From Antilocapra americana (taxonomy: Eukaryota > Chordata > Mammalia > Artiodactyla > Antilocapridae): a stretch of DNA of 64,000 nt. The notes under the pieces were generated by a model that made no database searches, was not told the DNA's origin, and worked only from the letters and a program-made list of their open reading frames with translations. The translations under genes and the position numbers were made by a program. Below are positions 49,471 to 61,749 of this stretch, one piece after another. The first letter of the stretch is position 1, and each line of letters starts with the position of its first letter. The stretch spans positions 868,853 through 932,852 of the forward strand of contig ML664664.1 in NCBI GenBank assembly GCA_007570785.1. Reading direction: 5' to 3'.

Positions 49471-50393
49471 GTGATGGTAAAAGAGAGAGCAGGCAGTAAG
49501 TATCAGACCAAAATATGCCTTTTAACTGACAGTTTAGCTAACCAACTCCCAAGATTCAGTCTGTGCTCACAAAACCTCTACAGGCCCACTGGGGAGAGGA
49601 GACGGGCCCACATTTCTAATGATAATCTAGCAAAATAGTGTCTTCTATATACATTATGAGCTTAATTTACATGCTTTACACTATAAAAATGCTCATCCTT
49701 TACAAATTTGCAAATTGATACATTTCTTCATCATTCATTAAAATAAGAATGATTCTGACTCTGAAAGAGTATATAAACTAGCAAAGCGCTAGTAATAGAA
49801 TGCAGTGTACACACCAGTAATAAGTAAGTACAGTCTTTAAAACTGTAACAACTGGATGTTACTGTTGAAACAACTTTTTAGTAAGCTGAGCTAATCATGA
49901 GTATAGAGGTTATATGTTTCTGTGTGTGTGAAAACAGTGCAAAGAAAGTTTCTCATAATTATGCCATAAGAACACTTGCCATTGCACTGTTAATATGTGT
50001 GTGTATGTTTGTGATTTGCATTTAATTGAGAATATAAGATATAAATGCATTTTTATCAAGAATACTGAAAGTTTAACCCCTAGTCTTTATGGAATCATGT
50101 TCATTTGGTTCAATTTTATACCCAGAAAAATATGGTTAACAAAAAGTGCGGAGAAAGAGATTATATAGAGGGTAATTTAGGCATTATTAAACTTGATAAT
50201 CCAATAAATAATATCTTTGCACTAAAGAAAACAATGATCACTCTAAATTAGTATATTTTACCAGTGAATGATAATAAACAAAACTAAAACTATGAGCAAG
50301 TGTAATCTGAATGATCATACTATGCAAATAAATAATTTGAAAGGTTAATTTCAAGGGATAAACAATAAGTATAATGCCACATTCAAGCCATAC

Positions 50394-50569
50394 CTTTCTT
50401 CTATAAAGCCTGCACGTGCTGGAGAATACCGTACAACATACTTGACAGAATCTTGTGGAAATAGCTCAAGTTCATCAAGTCCATTAAAGGCAGCACTTGA
50501 GAATAGCACATCTAAGTGAATAATTTTCTCTTCTGGATTAATGAGAGGTATTTCAACAGAAACACTCTC
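50394..50569 (-). CDS. CFAP47: CFAP47 exon B (176 nt)
   Basis: The acceptor is ATTCTAG and the donor is GTATGG on the minus strand. The exon begins in phase 0 with ESVSVEIPLINPEEKII and ends with RYSPARAGFIEE plus two bases (AG) of a split codon. The segment IPLINPEEKIIHLDVLF, then DSVKYVVRYSPARAG, is typical of an ASH/MSP-like sandwich: a strand, an 'NP' turn, and a 'Y.P...G' turn before the last strand. No stop occurs in this frame. The next exon supplies the single missing base and makes a serine codon. Confidence 0.88.
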
Positions 50570-51199
50570 CTAGAATTACAAAAGAAATATGTAATTAGCT
50601 CTAAGCGTCAGCATAGTCTTTGTCCTATGGAAAACCAAGAAATTTTATATATTAGGCCACTGTTTTATTTTTTTCTCCTTAATCCACTAATGAATGTACC
50701 TTACTTTCTTTTAACCTCTTAGGTATTTTCTTTGCTTAGCCTTGGTGAATGGTAAAATTATTGTTTTCAAAAACAAATAGTCGAAGAGATCCACCTAGCT
50801 AAATACTCAGGAAACTTCAAAATTGTATACAAAATTATATGTACAATTAAAATATATTTTTCTTCAGTACAATTATTATTATGAGGTCTGTATGCAATAT
50901 TTCCTATAGCTGTGGTACCAGGCTTTAGCATGCATAAGAATAATCTGTAGAAGTTGCTGAAATATAGATTATTGGTCCCCTTCCTCAAAGATCCTGATTC
51001 AGTAGATCTGGGATGGGGCTAAAAAAAGTCAAATTATGCTGATGACTACCTTCCTATTTAGATCCCTTCCTTCTGTCTAGTTTTTCTGGTTCTGGCTCCC
51101 AAGCTACATTCACTAAGCCCTGGAAGGCACACTTTACATCCCAAGATATTTCCTGATTCTCATTCTGATCCATTTTGGCTAATGACATATCTTTGTCTA

Positions 51200-51470
51200 A
51201 AAATTTTATTTAAGCACGGTTGATTTACAATGCTGTGTTAATTTTTGCTATATGTCAAAGTGAGTCAGTTATACATATATTCTTTTTCATATTCTTTTCC
51301 ATATAGTTTAACACAAGATATTGAATATAGTTCCCTGTGTTATACAATAAGACTTCGTTGTTTATCCGTCCTATATATATTAGTTTGTACCTGCTAACCC
51401 CAGTTGCCAAGTCTCCCCTCGCCCCCCCCCACTTGGCAACCACAAGTCTGCTCTCTATGTAATGACTTTT
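51200..51470 (-). mobile_element. L1 3'UTR fragment, minus
   Basis: Antisense counterpart of the 3'UTR seen at 23540-23675: 'atattgaatatagttccctgtgttatacaataa'. It ends in a short poly-C and 'cttggcaaccacaagtctg'. Confidence 0.75.
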
Positions 51471-52865
51471 ATCTTATTCCATTACAGCTGTGATCTCCAC
51501 TGCAGAAAAAAAGCCATTAATTGAAGCAAATGTGTCAAAGGTGATTAAACAGGAAGGGCATATCTCAATGTTAACAAAAGCCAATTGTCTATAATGCTTT
51601 AACCTAATTAAATGGAGAATGTTGGACATTTTAGCCATAATTTAAAGCTCGATAATGGGTATTCTTTGGGACATGGAGCTATTTTGAAATTTATCATATC
51701 ACATTATAGGATCTGGTGGGGACAGGTGGTGATAGGGAGAGTTATTCACACAACGTTTCTTCAAGATAGACATTACAGCTTTGTCCATGGAACAGCATTT
51801 GCTTGATTACCTCTGTATAAATAAATGAGTGGATAAATATTATATTTTAGGGGAATGGAAATAGCATTTAGTGTGGTGAACATAATCTGTCAAGGAAAGA
51901 TGGAAATCAAAGGTACACAGAAATTTATAATTATTAGATGACAGTAGATATCATTTACTAGAAATCAGACTTAATCATAAATGCAATGGAAAACGGTCAT
52001 CTACAATAGTTTTTGGAGATATTAGAATTACGGATTCTTAAAATAAATGGCCATTTAACTCCTACAGTAAACTATCCATGCTCATAATTATAAACAAGGA
52101 AGAAATAATGCATAACATGCAAAAAAACTCAACAATGGCATTATGTCACAAATTTACTATTTCCTAGGCAACCTGACATACTTGTAATACTGTTACAAAA
52201 CACAGCCTCCTAGAAAGTTCTGAGGGTCAAGCAAATCAACAACTAACCCAAAGTAATATGCCATGATAACAAATCCCAACCACCATATAATAGTCTAGAC
52301 ACTTTGCCTATTTTTTGTCTTTACACAGAAAATTGAAATAAGACATTTTGGACTGGATATTTATCCTGGTCTATTACTCACATATTTTTCAGAGAAAGTG
52401 TCACTTTAAGACAATGATACAGCTTCTTCAAAGCAGTAAAACTGCTCATATCTAACTCCATTTTATATTACTATTGGCTCATATACACATGCCACTGCGA
52501 AAAAAATGTTTCACAAAACAGTCCCTACTCTTACCACTTGTGACTTCTATAATATATTTTTTCCTATCCTACTTTATCCTATCCTATTCTAGTCATCTCT
52601 TTAAAAAAATGATAATGGTCATTTTAACCTAGTCACATTCGAAACCTGTACATTGAAAATCTCCAGTCTAAAGAGGAAAAAATAGAACTGGGATGTGTGA
52701 TTGCTTTATGTCTTATCACATGTAAACTATGAACACAAAATAAAGCAAAATCAGTTTAAATCTATTGTTGTCTCTCTGAATTGCAAGCCATATAACAGAA
52801 ACTTTGTGTTAGAAATCTGTTATGACATTCTACACAGTTGGCCAAACTTCTTAGGAAATGTGAAA
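51471..52865. other. CFAP47 intron between exons A and B, nothing recognised
   Basis: AT-rich. Small ACCTATCCT repeats near 52561-52595. No exon seen. Confidence 0.5.
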
Positions 52866-53163
52866 TGAAAGTTGCTTAGTTGTGTCCAACTCTTTGTGAC
52901 CCTATGGACTATCAGTCCATGGAATTCTCCAGGCCAGAATAATGGAGTGGGTAGCCTTTCCCTTCTCCAGGGGATCTTCCCAACTCAGGGATCAAGCCCA
53001 GGTCTCCAGCACTGTAGGGAGATTCTTTACCAGCTGAGCCACAAGGGAAGCCCAAGAATACTGGAGTGGGTAGCCTATCCCTTCTCCAGGGGATATTCCC
53101 TACCAAGGAATTGAACTGGGGTCTCCAGCATTGCGGGTAGATTCTTTACCAACTGAGCTATGG
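52866..53163 (-). repeat. Bov-A2 dimeric SINE, minus
   Basis: GAAAGTTGCTTAGTTGTGTC begins the 3' end. Two heads (GAGCCACAAGGGAAGCCC and GAGCTATGG) mark the dimer. Confidence 0.9.
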
Positions 53164-53654
53164 ATAGCAGTTGAGTGGCACCTCTGTCAAAGTTCCTCCT
53201 TGACATATTCATGGCCATTTCACTCTTATCTAGTAGGTCTGGGTACCCCTCAGTCCTTCACAGAGGAGCCTTGCAGAAAGCAATCCCCAACTGCTAAGAG
53301 CCCCCAGCACTCACTAGCACTGCAGTCTCTGGAGAAGCCCACAATCAAACTCTGTCTTTTTGAAAACAGCAACAAACTCAATAGAAAAAGATAGCTCATT
53401 ATAGTAATAATAAAAAAAGAAGAAGAAGACAGAAGTCTCCAATTAATTGTTCTGTACTCCAAGTATGGTAAAATATGCAAAATTTAACAATACTATAAAA
53501 AAATTTCCTAATTCTCATTATGGTTTGAATACTATTTTCTTCAAAGTTTAAACAGAGAAAGAGCCCCAAATGCTACATTTCATACACAGTATCATATAAA
53601 TAATTTCTATTAAATATCCATCTGCCAAAATACTGCCAAAATTAATCTGGAAGG

Positions 53655-54360
53655 TAAAAGAGGAGAGTGAAAAGGCTGGTTTAAAATTCAACATTCATAA
53701 AACTAAGATCACTGCACGTGGTCACTTCATGGCAAATAGATGAGGAAAAAGTGGAAACAGTGGCAGATTTTATTTTCTTGGGCTTCAAAATCACTGTGGA
53801 TGGTGACTGCAGTCATGATATTCAAAGACTCTTACTCCTTAGAAGAAAAGCTACGACAAACGTAGACAGCATATTCAAAAGGAGAGACATCACTTTGCTG
53901 ACAAAAGTCCATCTAGTCAAAGCTATGGTTTTTCTAGTTGTCATGTACGGATGTGAGAGTTGGACCATACAGAAGGCTGAGTACTAAAACCTTGAAGCTT
54001 TCAAACTGTGGTGCTGGAGAAAACTCTTGAGAGTTCCTTGAATAGGAAGGAGATCAAACCAGTCAATCTTAAAGGAAAACAAATCTAAATATTCATTGGA
54101 AAGACTGACGCTGAAGATGAAGCTCTAATACTTTGGGCACCTGGTGTGAAGCGTCAACTCATTGGAAAAGACTCTGATGCTGGGAAACATTGAGGGCAGG
54201 AGGAGAAAGGGGATGACAGAGGATGAGATGGTTGGATGGAATCACTGACTCAGTGGACATGGGTTTTTGCAGGCTCTGGGAGATGGTGAAGGACAGGGAA
54301 GCCTGCTGTGCGGTAGTCGGGTCGCAGAGTTGGACCCAACTTAGTGACTGAACAACAACA
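53655..54360 (+). mobile_element. BovB LINE 3' portion, plus
   Basis: AGAGGAGAGTGAAAAGGCTGG to GTGACTGAACAACAACAAAA. The 53718-53987 frame matches the region after RT motif C. It is truncated and dead. Confidence 0.9.
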
Positions 54361-55010
54361 AAAATCCCAATGCTATTTCTTAAGATGATTCTAATCCCAA
54401 ATCATCCTTTTACCATTTCTGTCCAAGCTCCAGCCTCATAAGCCTCTTTCCTGTTCCTGGAGTGCCTGAGCTCCTCCCTAGTAGGTCCCTTTCCACCAAG
54501 CTCATTCTGTCCCAAGGGTTGTACATTTGGTAATCTCTCTACCTGGTTGCACAGCTTCAGTCTTCTTGTCATACTCAATGAAACCCTGGGCTATTTTTGT
54601 TTGGAGAATTATCACTGTCTAAATTCATTTTGTCCATCTAAATTCATCTTGTCCATTTATTGTCATGCTAATTGGTTCACCTGATGAACTAAACTTAGTG
54701 GAGTATAATCTGAAAACAGTTTCTCTCTCCCATTACTGCTCTTCAAACCAGGCAGGAGTTCCCTTTCCCTATCCCTATTGTTATCTTAGGATGGTCCCCA
54801 ATGATGGAGCGTTTCACTGTTAGATATGTAAAGAAATACAAAATCAATCAATACTTATATCTCATGTGCAACGAATATTTTTCCTGATTTCTCTACTTGG
54901 CACCTCGTCCCTCCTCCTGGGGCTTTCTGGTGATTTTTCAGACTGCTTGTGAAGGATAAGGTACACATGATGTGTTCTTTTCAATTGCCTGCTCTGACTT
55001 CCTCTCCTCC
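54361..55010. other. CFAP47 intron; possible L2 trace
   Basis: About 54410-54600 ('tttcctgttcctggagtgcctgagctcctcc') resembles an L2-type old repeat, but weakly. Confidence 0.35.
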
Positions 55011-55200
55011 TGTAAGTGTTAGTCGCTCAGTTGTGCCGGATTCTTTGCGACCCCATAGACTGCAGCCCTCCAGGCTCTTCTGTCCATGAGATTTTCCACA
55101 GGAGTGGGTTGCCATTTCCTTCTCCAGGGGATCTTCCCAACCCAGGGATTGAACCCAGGTCTCCTGCACTGCAGGCAGATTCTTTACCAACTGAGCTACA
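55011..55200 (-). repeat. Bov-tA SINE, minus
   Basis: TTAGTCGCTCAGTTGTGCCG to TTTACCAACTGAGCTACAAAA. It has a short internal loss around 55095. Confidence 0.9.
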
Positions 55201-55739
55201 AAATCACTGTGCTAATATGACTCCATCAGGTCAGAGCATATAGATGGGATGAGAGGTAATAGAACAAATTAACTGATGCTGGTTGCACTTCTCCAGTTGA
55301 CTTTCTAGGTTCCTTTCTTTCACTCTTTCTAACATTACCACCATGTAGACTCTTCTCTCTCTAGCCAAATATACCATGAATCTTTTAAAACGGCCCAAAC
55401 CCAATCTTCTTCCACAGAGGAAAATCCACTTTGACCCACAAGGTCTTACCACATATCATTGGAAATGTAGCTGCTTTCACACTAGCCATTTTCCCTTTAT
55501 ATATGGTCCAATCTGTGGACAGGAACTCAACAAAATCTAATGGGCATTAAACTGTTAGTTTCCACTCCTTAAAGAAAACACTCCCACTCTCTGTGTTCTG
55601 GCCAAGGCATACAAAGTCTAGAATGTGGGCTATAGGCTAAATATTTCTCATCTACTTAGACATGGCAGAAATAGCATCTCTCCAGCAAAATTCTGTGCTG
55701 GAGAGTATAAAGTGTAAAGTATAAAGTGCTGTGCTTCAT

Positions 55740-56120
55740 AGTATAAAGATATCATTGGGAGTGGCTGTCCAACTAGAGGTTGCATTTCTTAGATCCTCTG
55801 CACCCAGGCATAGTTGTATAACTAGTTCACTCCAATGGTATGTGAGTGGAAGTGATGAATGTGACTTCAATGTCACTAGTGGAAATTCCCTCCTCTCTTT
55901 TCTCTTTCTCCACCTATATACAGAAATCTTTGAGCCTCTAAAGTATGATCGACTTGCCATACAGGGGGAACCTGACTCTGACTCTTGGGATCTCAATATG
56001 GAGGATGCTAGACACTGACCAAGAGCAAAGGCACCAGGTTGTTAAAATTATTAAAAACTTTGATCGTGTTAAACCACTGAAATTATGGCATTTGTTATAT
56101 CAGCTAGAGATGCCCTCATA
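55740..56120 (+). repeat. Ancient mammalian interspersed repeat, family not assigned
   Basis: 'ggctgtccaactagaggttgcatttcttagatcc', then 'tggtatgtgagtggaagtgatg', and 'gttaaaccactgaaattatggcatttgttat' follow a well-known old repeat consensus that I cannot name with certainty. Frames through it are not genes. Confidence 0.5.
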
Positions 56121-56158
56121 TACATACATTTAGTCAGCCTTTAACAATTCACACTTAA

Positions 56159-58045
56159 AATGAAGAAAGTAGGGACAACCACTAGACCATCCAGGTATGT
56201 CCTAAATCAAATCCCTTGTGATTATACAGTGGAAGTGAGAAATAGATTTAAGGGACTAGATCTGCAGACAAAGTGCCTGATGAACTATTGATGGAGGTTC
56301 CTGACATTGTACAGGAGACAGGGATTAACACTATCCCCATGGAAAAGAAATGCAAAAAAAGCAAAATGACTTTCTGAGGAGGTCTTAGAAATAGCTGTGA
56401 AAAGAAAAGGAGTGAAAAGCAAAGGAGAAAAGGAAAGATATTTCCATTTGAATGCAGAGTTCCAAAGAATAGCAGAGATAAGAAAGCCTTCCTCAGAGAT
56501 CAATGCAAAGAAATAGAGGAAAACAAGAGAATGGGGAAGACTAGCAATCTCTTCAAGAAAATTAGAGATACCAAGGGAACATTTCATGCAAAGATGGACT
56601 CGATAAAGGACAGAAATGGACCTAACAGAAGCAGAAGATATTAAGAAGAGGTGGCAAGAATACACAGAAGAACTGCACAAAAAAGATCTTCACAACTCAG
56701 ATAAACACAATGGTGTGATCACTCATCTAGAGTTAGACATTCTGGGATGTGAAGTCAAGTGGGCCTTAGAAAGCATCACTACAAACAAAGCTAGTGGAAG
56801 TGATGGAATTCCAGTTGAGCTACTTCAAATCCTAAAAGATGATGCTGTTGAAAGTGTTGCACTCAACATGCCAGCAAATTTGGAAAACTCAGCAGTGGCC
56901 ACAGGAGTGGAAAAGGTCAGTTTTCATTCCAATGCCAATGATTGCTCAAACTACTGCACAATTGCACTCATCTCACACGCTAGTAAAGTGATTGCGTGGA
57001 TCACAATAAACTGTGGAAAATTCTTAAAGTGATGGGAATACCAGACCATCTGACCTCTTGAGAAACCTGTATGTAGGTCAAGAAGCAACAGTTTGAACTG
57101 GACATGGAACAACAGACTGGTTCCAAATAGGAAAAGGAGTACGTCAAGGCTGTATATTGTCACCCTGCTTATTTAACTTGTATGCAGAATACATCATGAG
57201 AAACGCTGGGCTGGATGAAGCACAAGCTGGAATCAAGATTGCTGGGAGAAATATCAATAACCTCAGATATGTAGACGACACAACCCTTAAGGCAGAAAGT
57301 GAAGAGGAACTAAAAAGCCTCTTGATGAGAGTGAAAAAGGAGAGTGAAAATGTTGGCTTAAAGCTCAACATTCAGAAAACTAAGATCATGGCATCTAGTC
57401 CCATCACTTCATGGCAAATAGATGGAGAAATGGTGGAAACAGTGTCAGAGTTTAATTTTTTGGGCTCCAAAATCACTGCAGATGGTGATTTCAACCATGA
57501 GATTAAAAGATGCTTCCTCCTTGGAAGAAAAGCTATGACAAGCCTAGACAGCATATTAAAAAGCAGAGACATTACTTTTCCAACAAACGTCCATCTAGTC
57601 AAAGCTATGGTTTTTCCAGAAGTCATGTATGGATGTGAGAGTTGGACCATAAAGTAAGCAAAGCGCTGAAGAATTGATGCTTTTGAACTGTGGTGTTGGA
57701 GAAGACTCTTGAGAGTCCCTTGGATTGCAAGGAGATTCAACCAGTCCATCCTAAAGGAGATCAGTCCTGAGTGTTCATGGAAGGACTGATGTTGAAGCTG
57801 AAACTCCAGTACTTTAGCCACCTCACGCAAAGAGTTGACTAATTGGAAAAGACCCTAATGCTGGGAAGGGTTGGGGGCAGGAGAAGGGGATGACAGAGGA
57901 TGAGGTGGCTGAATGGGATTACGTACTTGATGGACATGGGTTTGGGTAGACTCCAGGAGTTGATGATGGACAGGGAGGCCTGGTGTGCTGCAATTCATGG
58001 GGTCGCAAAGATACAACTGAGCGACTGAACTAAACTGAATAAATG
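56159..58045 (+). mobile_element. BovB LINE, longest copy in window, plus
   Basis: About 1.9 kb from 'aaatgaagaaagtagggacaaccac' to ACTGAACTAAACTGAATAA. An open stretch at 56616-57032 covers the part before the RT, and 57157-57657 (166 codons) covers RT motif C (as YVDD) and the region beyond. At about 56990/56991 it lacks about 185 nt still present in the copy at 2473-3325, including the motif A aspartate region. Stops also separate the frames, so it cannot make active enzyme. Confidence 0.93.
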
Positions 58046-58224
58046 GCATAGCAAAATCTTTTACAGCATGGAAAAGTATCTATAGTTTTCAGGTTTGTAT
58101 TTCACTTGAAAATCTAAGACAACAGAAAAACTTCACATAGAATATCCCATTTCAATTCTCGTTTCCTATGTAACTCCACTAAAATGTTAGTGCCATGTAA
58201 ACAGGGACTTTGTTTGCATTGTTC

Positions 58225-58600
58225 ATAACTTTTCCTAGCATCATAGAAAATGAGATAAGGTTTGGGTTTACCAGAGTCAGAAAGTAGTGTGAGAGGAAAT
58301 TGGATGGAGGTGGTCAAAAGGTTCAAACTTTCAGTTATAAGACAAATAAGCATCAGGGTTGTAATGTACTACCTGACAAATATAATTAACCTTACTGTAA
58401 GTTACATCCTAAGAGTTCTCAGCACAAGGGAAAAAAAAAAAAGCTTTCTGTTTCTTTTATAGCTATATAAGATGATGGATGTTCACTAAATTTTCATGAT
58501 GCATATTAGTCAAACCAATATGTATTAATATTACACCTTAAATGTATCAGTGCTGTGTGTCAATTATATCTCAGTAAAACTGGAAGAAAAAAAAGATTCA
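58225..58600 (+). mobile_element. L1 3' end, plus, old
   Basis: 'gtcaaaaggttcaaactttcagttataagac', 'tgtaatgtactacctgac' and 'tgtgtgtcaattatatctcagtaaaactgg' match the L1MA/L1MB-type 3'UTR. Confidence 0.8.
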
Positions 58601-59134
58601 AAGAGAAAGAAATCCTAAATACTTTATACAAAAGAGAATGGACTACTGACAACCAATTTTTGTTTATTGAAAATATAACCTGATTTTTGGAACTTGTTAT
58701 AAGAAGTAACCAAATTTATGTGCCTTAAGGCTGTAAATATTTCTTACAAAAACCCTATTTAAAGAAATTCTAACCATTCACTCATCTCTAGGGAAGGTGT
58801 TAAGATTGAGTTGAATGTAACAAAAGATGAAATGCAGATGGAAAATCAGAGGTGGCTCAGTGTCTTGAAGCTTCATCGCCAAAACTGCTGATCTAAGGAT
58901 TAAGTAAAATATTTCTCAGAAGTTTAGCAAAAACAGCAAATGCAGTCAAAAATATTAGGAAACTCTATAGGCATGGACAGTCATTTTAGTATACACTGAA
59001 AGTATTCAGAAAGCATGTTCTTCAAGAACTATACAAAGGTTTGTTTGATGGGATTATTTAAAAGAACTCATATGGTCTCTGCTGACTAGATCTTCATGTT
59101 CAAAAGTTAAACAGCTAGCAAGATTTTACCTTAT
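58601..59134. other. CFAP47 intron between exons A and B, nothing recognised
   Basis: No feature supportable. Confidence 0.5.
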
Positions 59135-59347
59135 GGGCTTTCCTGGTGGCTCAGCAGTAAAGAATCTCCCTGTCAATGCAGGAGATGCGGGTTCAGTCCC
59201 TGGGTAGGGAAGATCCCCTGGTGAAGGAAATGGCAACCCACTCCAGTATTCTTGCCTGGGAAATCCCATGGACAGAGGAGTCTGGCAGGCTACAGTCCAT
59301 GGGGTCACAATAGAGTTGGACACGACTTAGCGACTAAACAACAACAA
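59135..59347 (+). repeat. Bov-tA SINE, plus
   Basis: GGGCTTTCCTGGTGGCTCAG to GCGACTAAACAACAACAAAT. A nearly intact, fairly young copy about 0.6 kb downstream of exon A in transcript sense. Confidence 0.93.
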
Positions 59348-59972
59348 ATTACTATTATTAGAAAGGAGAGAAAACTTAGTAACTTGGCCACATCATTGTC
59401 ATTGATTGCCTATTTGGGTAGAGTTACTCGAAAATGACTCCCCTTCTTCACCAACTTCAGCTGAAAGTGAACATTTAATTAGGACAGCATATCTACCTAT
59501 AGGGGCAAAAGAACACTCTAGCACATCAAATACTTTTCCCCAGAGCTTTTGCAAGTGACACCTGAGTGCGTTTCAATAGTCTATCTGTTTTCTATGCCTC
59601 CATGGAGATTTACCCAGAAATTAGGTGAATAAATAACTGATTTATAGACAAAGTATTTTAGGTATTTTCTTATATTCTATGTTGGAGCAAAAGTTGAAGA
59701 TCCTAAATGATCATTTTATAAAGAAATTCATCTGCATATTTAAAATAACCATTATTTATCAAAAGCTTAAATACTTGATTTAAGTAAGTCTTTTCTATAA
59801 GCATGTAAGTTGCATCTTAATGGATTTAAAACAAAATTTATATTATTTGAATAATTTATCCCAATATGCTCATTTAATATGACTATTTTTTAGGAATAGC
59901 AATTTAGGTGTACAACAAACCTCCAACTATTTACAAAAAGGAAGAATCTATGAGCAGTTAATGGGCTCTTAC

Positions 59973-60070
59973 CAGGGCAGCACAATTCACATCAATAATA
60001 TTTAAGGGTGGTCCAGGAGTACTATGGATCTCAAGATGATACCAGATTTGGAAATTGTTAATAGGATTAT
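59973..60070 (-). CDS. CFAP47: CFAP47 exon A (98 nt)
   Basis: This is the most upstream exon seen. On the minus strand a pyrimidine-rich tract and TTTTTTCAG precede it, and GTAAGAG follows it. It starts with two bases of a split codon, then reads NPINNFQIWYHLEIHS and on to NIIDVNCAAL, ending in phase 0. This fits the next exon, which starts in phase 0. NFQIWYHLEI has the alternating hydrophobic pattern of a beta-strand. The intron to the next exon is about 9.4 kb. The preceding exon must lie beyond position 64000, because nothing splice-compatible was seen between 60071 and the window end. Confidence 0.82.
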
Positions 60071-60631
60071 CTGAAAAAAAGAAAAAACATGGCACATTTT
60101 AATATGTGCATTTTAGAACACCATATTTTACAAAAAATTTGAGAAACATAAATAGATATAATTTTCAAATTCTTCTGATGGATTCACTTGCCAAGAGCTG
60201 AGGGGAAGGTGAAAAGTTGATTTCAACAGTTTGTGAGCAGTAAGAGAAGCACCAGGCTGCATGGCCGTGAGAATGGGCTGTGAAAGCTCCCTGCCTCATG
60301 TGTGCTCCCATAAACTCACTAAGTTATTCACAAAAATAAGAATGTTTTACTTCTAAGGATTAATATTTCAAAAAAACTAAAAAAAAAAGAAATAACGCTT
60401 TGCCCCCTAATTTCCAAAGCATTCACATAATATACATAGACATATCTAAATATGGTATTATAATATACAAGGGTACGTTTCTAGTACTATAAAAATCTAT
60501 CCTAAGGGAAAAAAATCAGGAAGAGTTCATGAAATGTCTGGTTTCTTGGGAGTGTTAAACAGGATCCTAGCAATTTAGCTCAAAGAAAGCTGAAATGCGG
60601 TATAGATGTTTTTAAAAAAAAAAATAAAAGA

Positions 60632-60722
60632 GAGGAGGAGGAAGAGAAGGAGGAAAAGAAAGGCAAGGGGAAGTGAAGCGGAGGAGGGGAAAAGGAAAAA
60701 GAACTAGAAGAAGAAAGAAATA
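60632..60722. repeat. Purine-rich (GA/GGA) tract
   Basis: About 90 bases of almost pure A/G on the plus strand, hence a polypyrimidine tract in the CFAP47 pre-mRNA, about 0.56 kb before exon A. Confidence 0.88.
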
Positions 60723-60824
60723 ACAGGCCCAAGGTGGAGCCACTTGCCTCTGGGACAGTAAACTAAGACTTAATTGCAGTTTCAACCTCTCCCAGGAATA
60801 GACTTTTTACAATTTTATGGTCAG

Positions 60825-60992
60825 CACTAGTGAGCCAGCCAGGCTCCTTTGTCCATAGGAATTCTCCAGGCAAGAATACTGGAGTGGGTTGTCATGCCCT
60901 CCTCCAGGGGATCTTACCAACCCATGGACCAAACCCACATCTCCCGCACTGCAGGCAGATTCTGTACCATCTGAGCCACCAGGGAAGCCCAC
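60825..60992 (-). repeat. Bov-tA SINE, minus, 3'-truncated
   Basis: From 'gccaggctcctttgtccatag' to GAGCCACCAGGGAAGCCC. The last ~50 bases of the SINE are missing. Confidence 0.9.
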
Positions 60993-61749
60993 TAGCGAGG
61001 CCATCTTGCCTGAAACAGTCTTTTCTTTTCTTCTGCTAATAACTCCCCTGTCCATCCCCTCCTCCTCCACATTTCTATAAAACTTGAGAGCAGCTTTCTA
61101 TTTGCTACATGGGATGCTATCTGATTAATTAATAAATGACTAAAACCAATCATATCCTCAAATTTACTCTGCTGAATTTTGTTTTTCAACAGGACTAACT
61201 GGTGAGAGAGTAATGGTTACATCTGGGTTCCCTACATATACTAGTACAGGTCTTTCTGCTGCCAGTTATGTCCAAAGTCACACCTCCAAATACTGAAACC
61301 AAAACCCTGGTCCACCACAAGAGCCCTGTGTAGCAGGGTTTGTACTGGCATCAAACCCAGGTTCTTTCTATTAGTTCTCAACTGTTCAGCTTCTCATTTT
61401 GATATTCTTTATGCTTCAATGCTGAGCTAGATTACAGTTTAAGATAACCTCCAGTTTCAGTTAACTGTTTGCATATCATATCCGTATCATCAAGTTTTAA
61501 ATATTCCAAGAATTACAATGTTTGATTAACTTAGGCAAATCACTAAGCCTCTTTGGGTCTCCATTTCCTCATCTATGAAATAAGGGGCCAAGATTTGTTT
61601 AGTTCTCAGTCTCTTTCTTCTGAAAAACTGTTTCATTTTGCATTGCATTGCACTGTATTATATAGAATGTATTGAACTGTATTGCATGGCTCAAATAATT
61701 GGCTCAGTAAATCCAAAATCTGCAGGTTAGGCCAGCAGACTTTTCAAGT
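60993..61749. other. CFAP47 upstream intron; MIR and GCATT repeat traces
   Basis: A MIR core lies at about 61525-61600 ('ggcaaatcactaagcctctttgggtctccatttcctcatc'). An imprecise TGCAT/TGTAT repeat is at 61635-61690. No exon seen. Confidence 0.55.

Larger units (their letters stand above)
32786..60070 (-). other. CFAP47: CFAP47 gene, internal to 3'-ward portion (seven exons)
   Basis: Seven minus-strand exons in transcript order are 60070-59973, 50569-50394, 48855-48748, 47075-46967, 41519-41415, 36493-36337 and 32884-32786. Their lengths (98, 176, 108, 109, 105, 157, 99) sum to 852 nt, and the phases join with no frameshift or stop, giving 283 whole codons. The protein is rich in short beta-strand segments with proline/asparagine turns, for example NPTKEDVFIDIILT and RPSALGRASHQ, as in MSP/ASH-type domains of axonemal proteins. 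The second half resembles the C-terminal part of human CFAP47 as I recall it. CFAP47 is a large flagellar protein (about 3,190 residues in human) whose algal homologue FAP47 belongs to the axoneme central apparatus; human variants cause malformed sperm flagella. Neither gene end is in the window: the first exon starts in mid-codon and the last ends in phase 1. The family call is strong; the exact symbol rests on memory, not a search. Confidence 0.85.

Noticed and set aside
56616..57032. 138-codon frame as a new gene
   Set aside because: It matches the BovB coding region before the RT domain.
57157..57657. 166-codon open frame as a functional reverse transcriptase
   Set aside because: BovB fragment with motif A deleted and stops around it.
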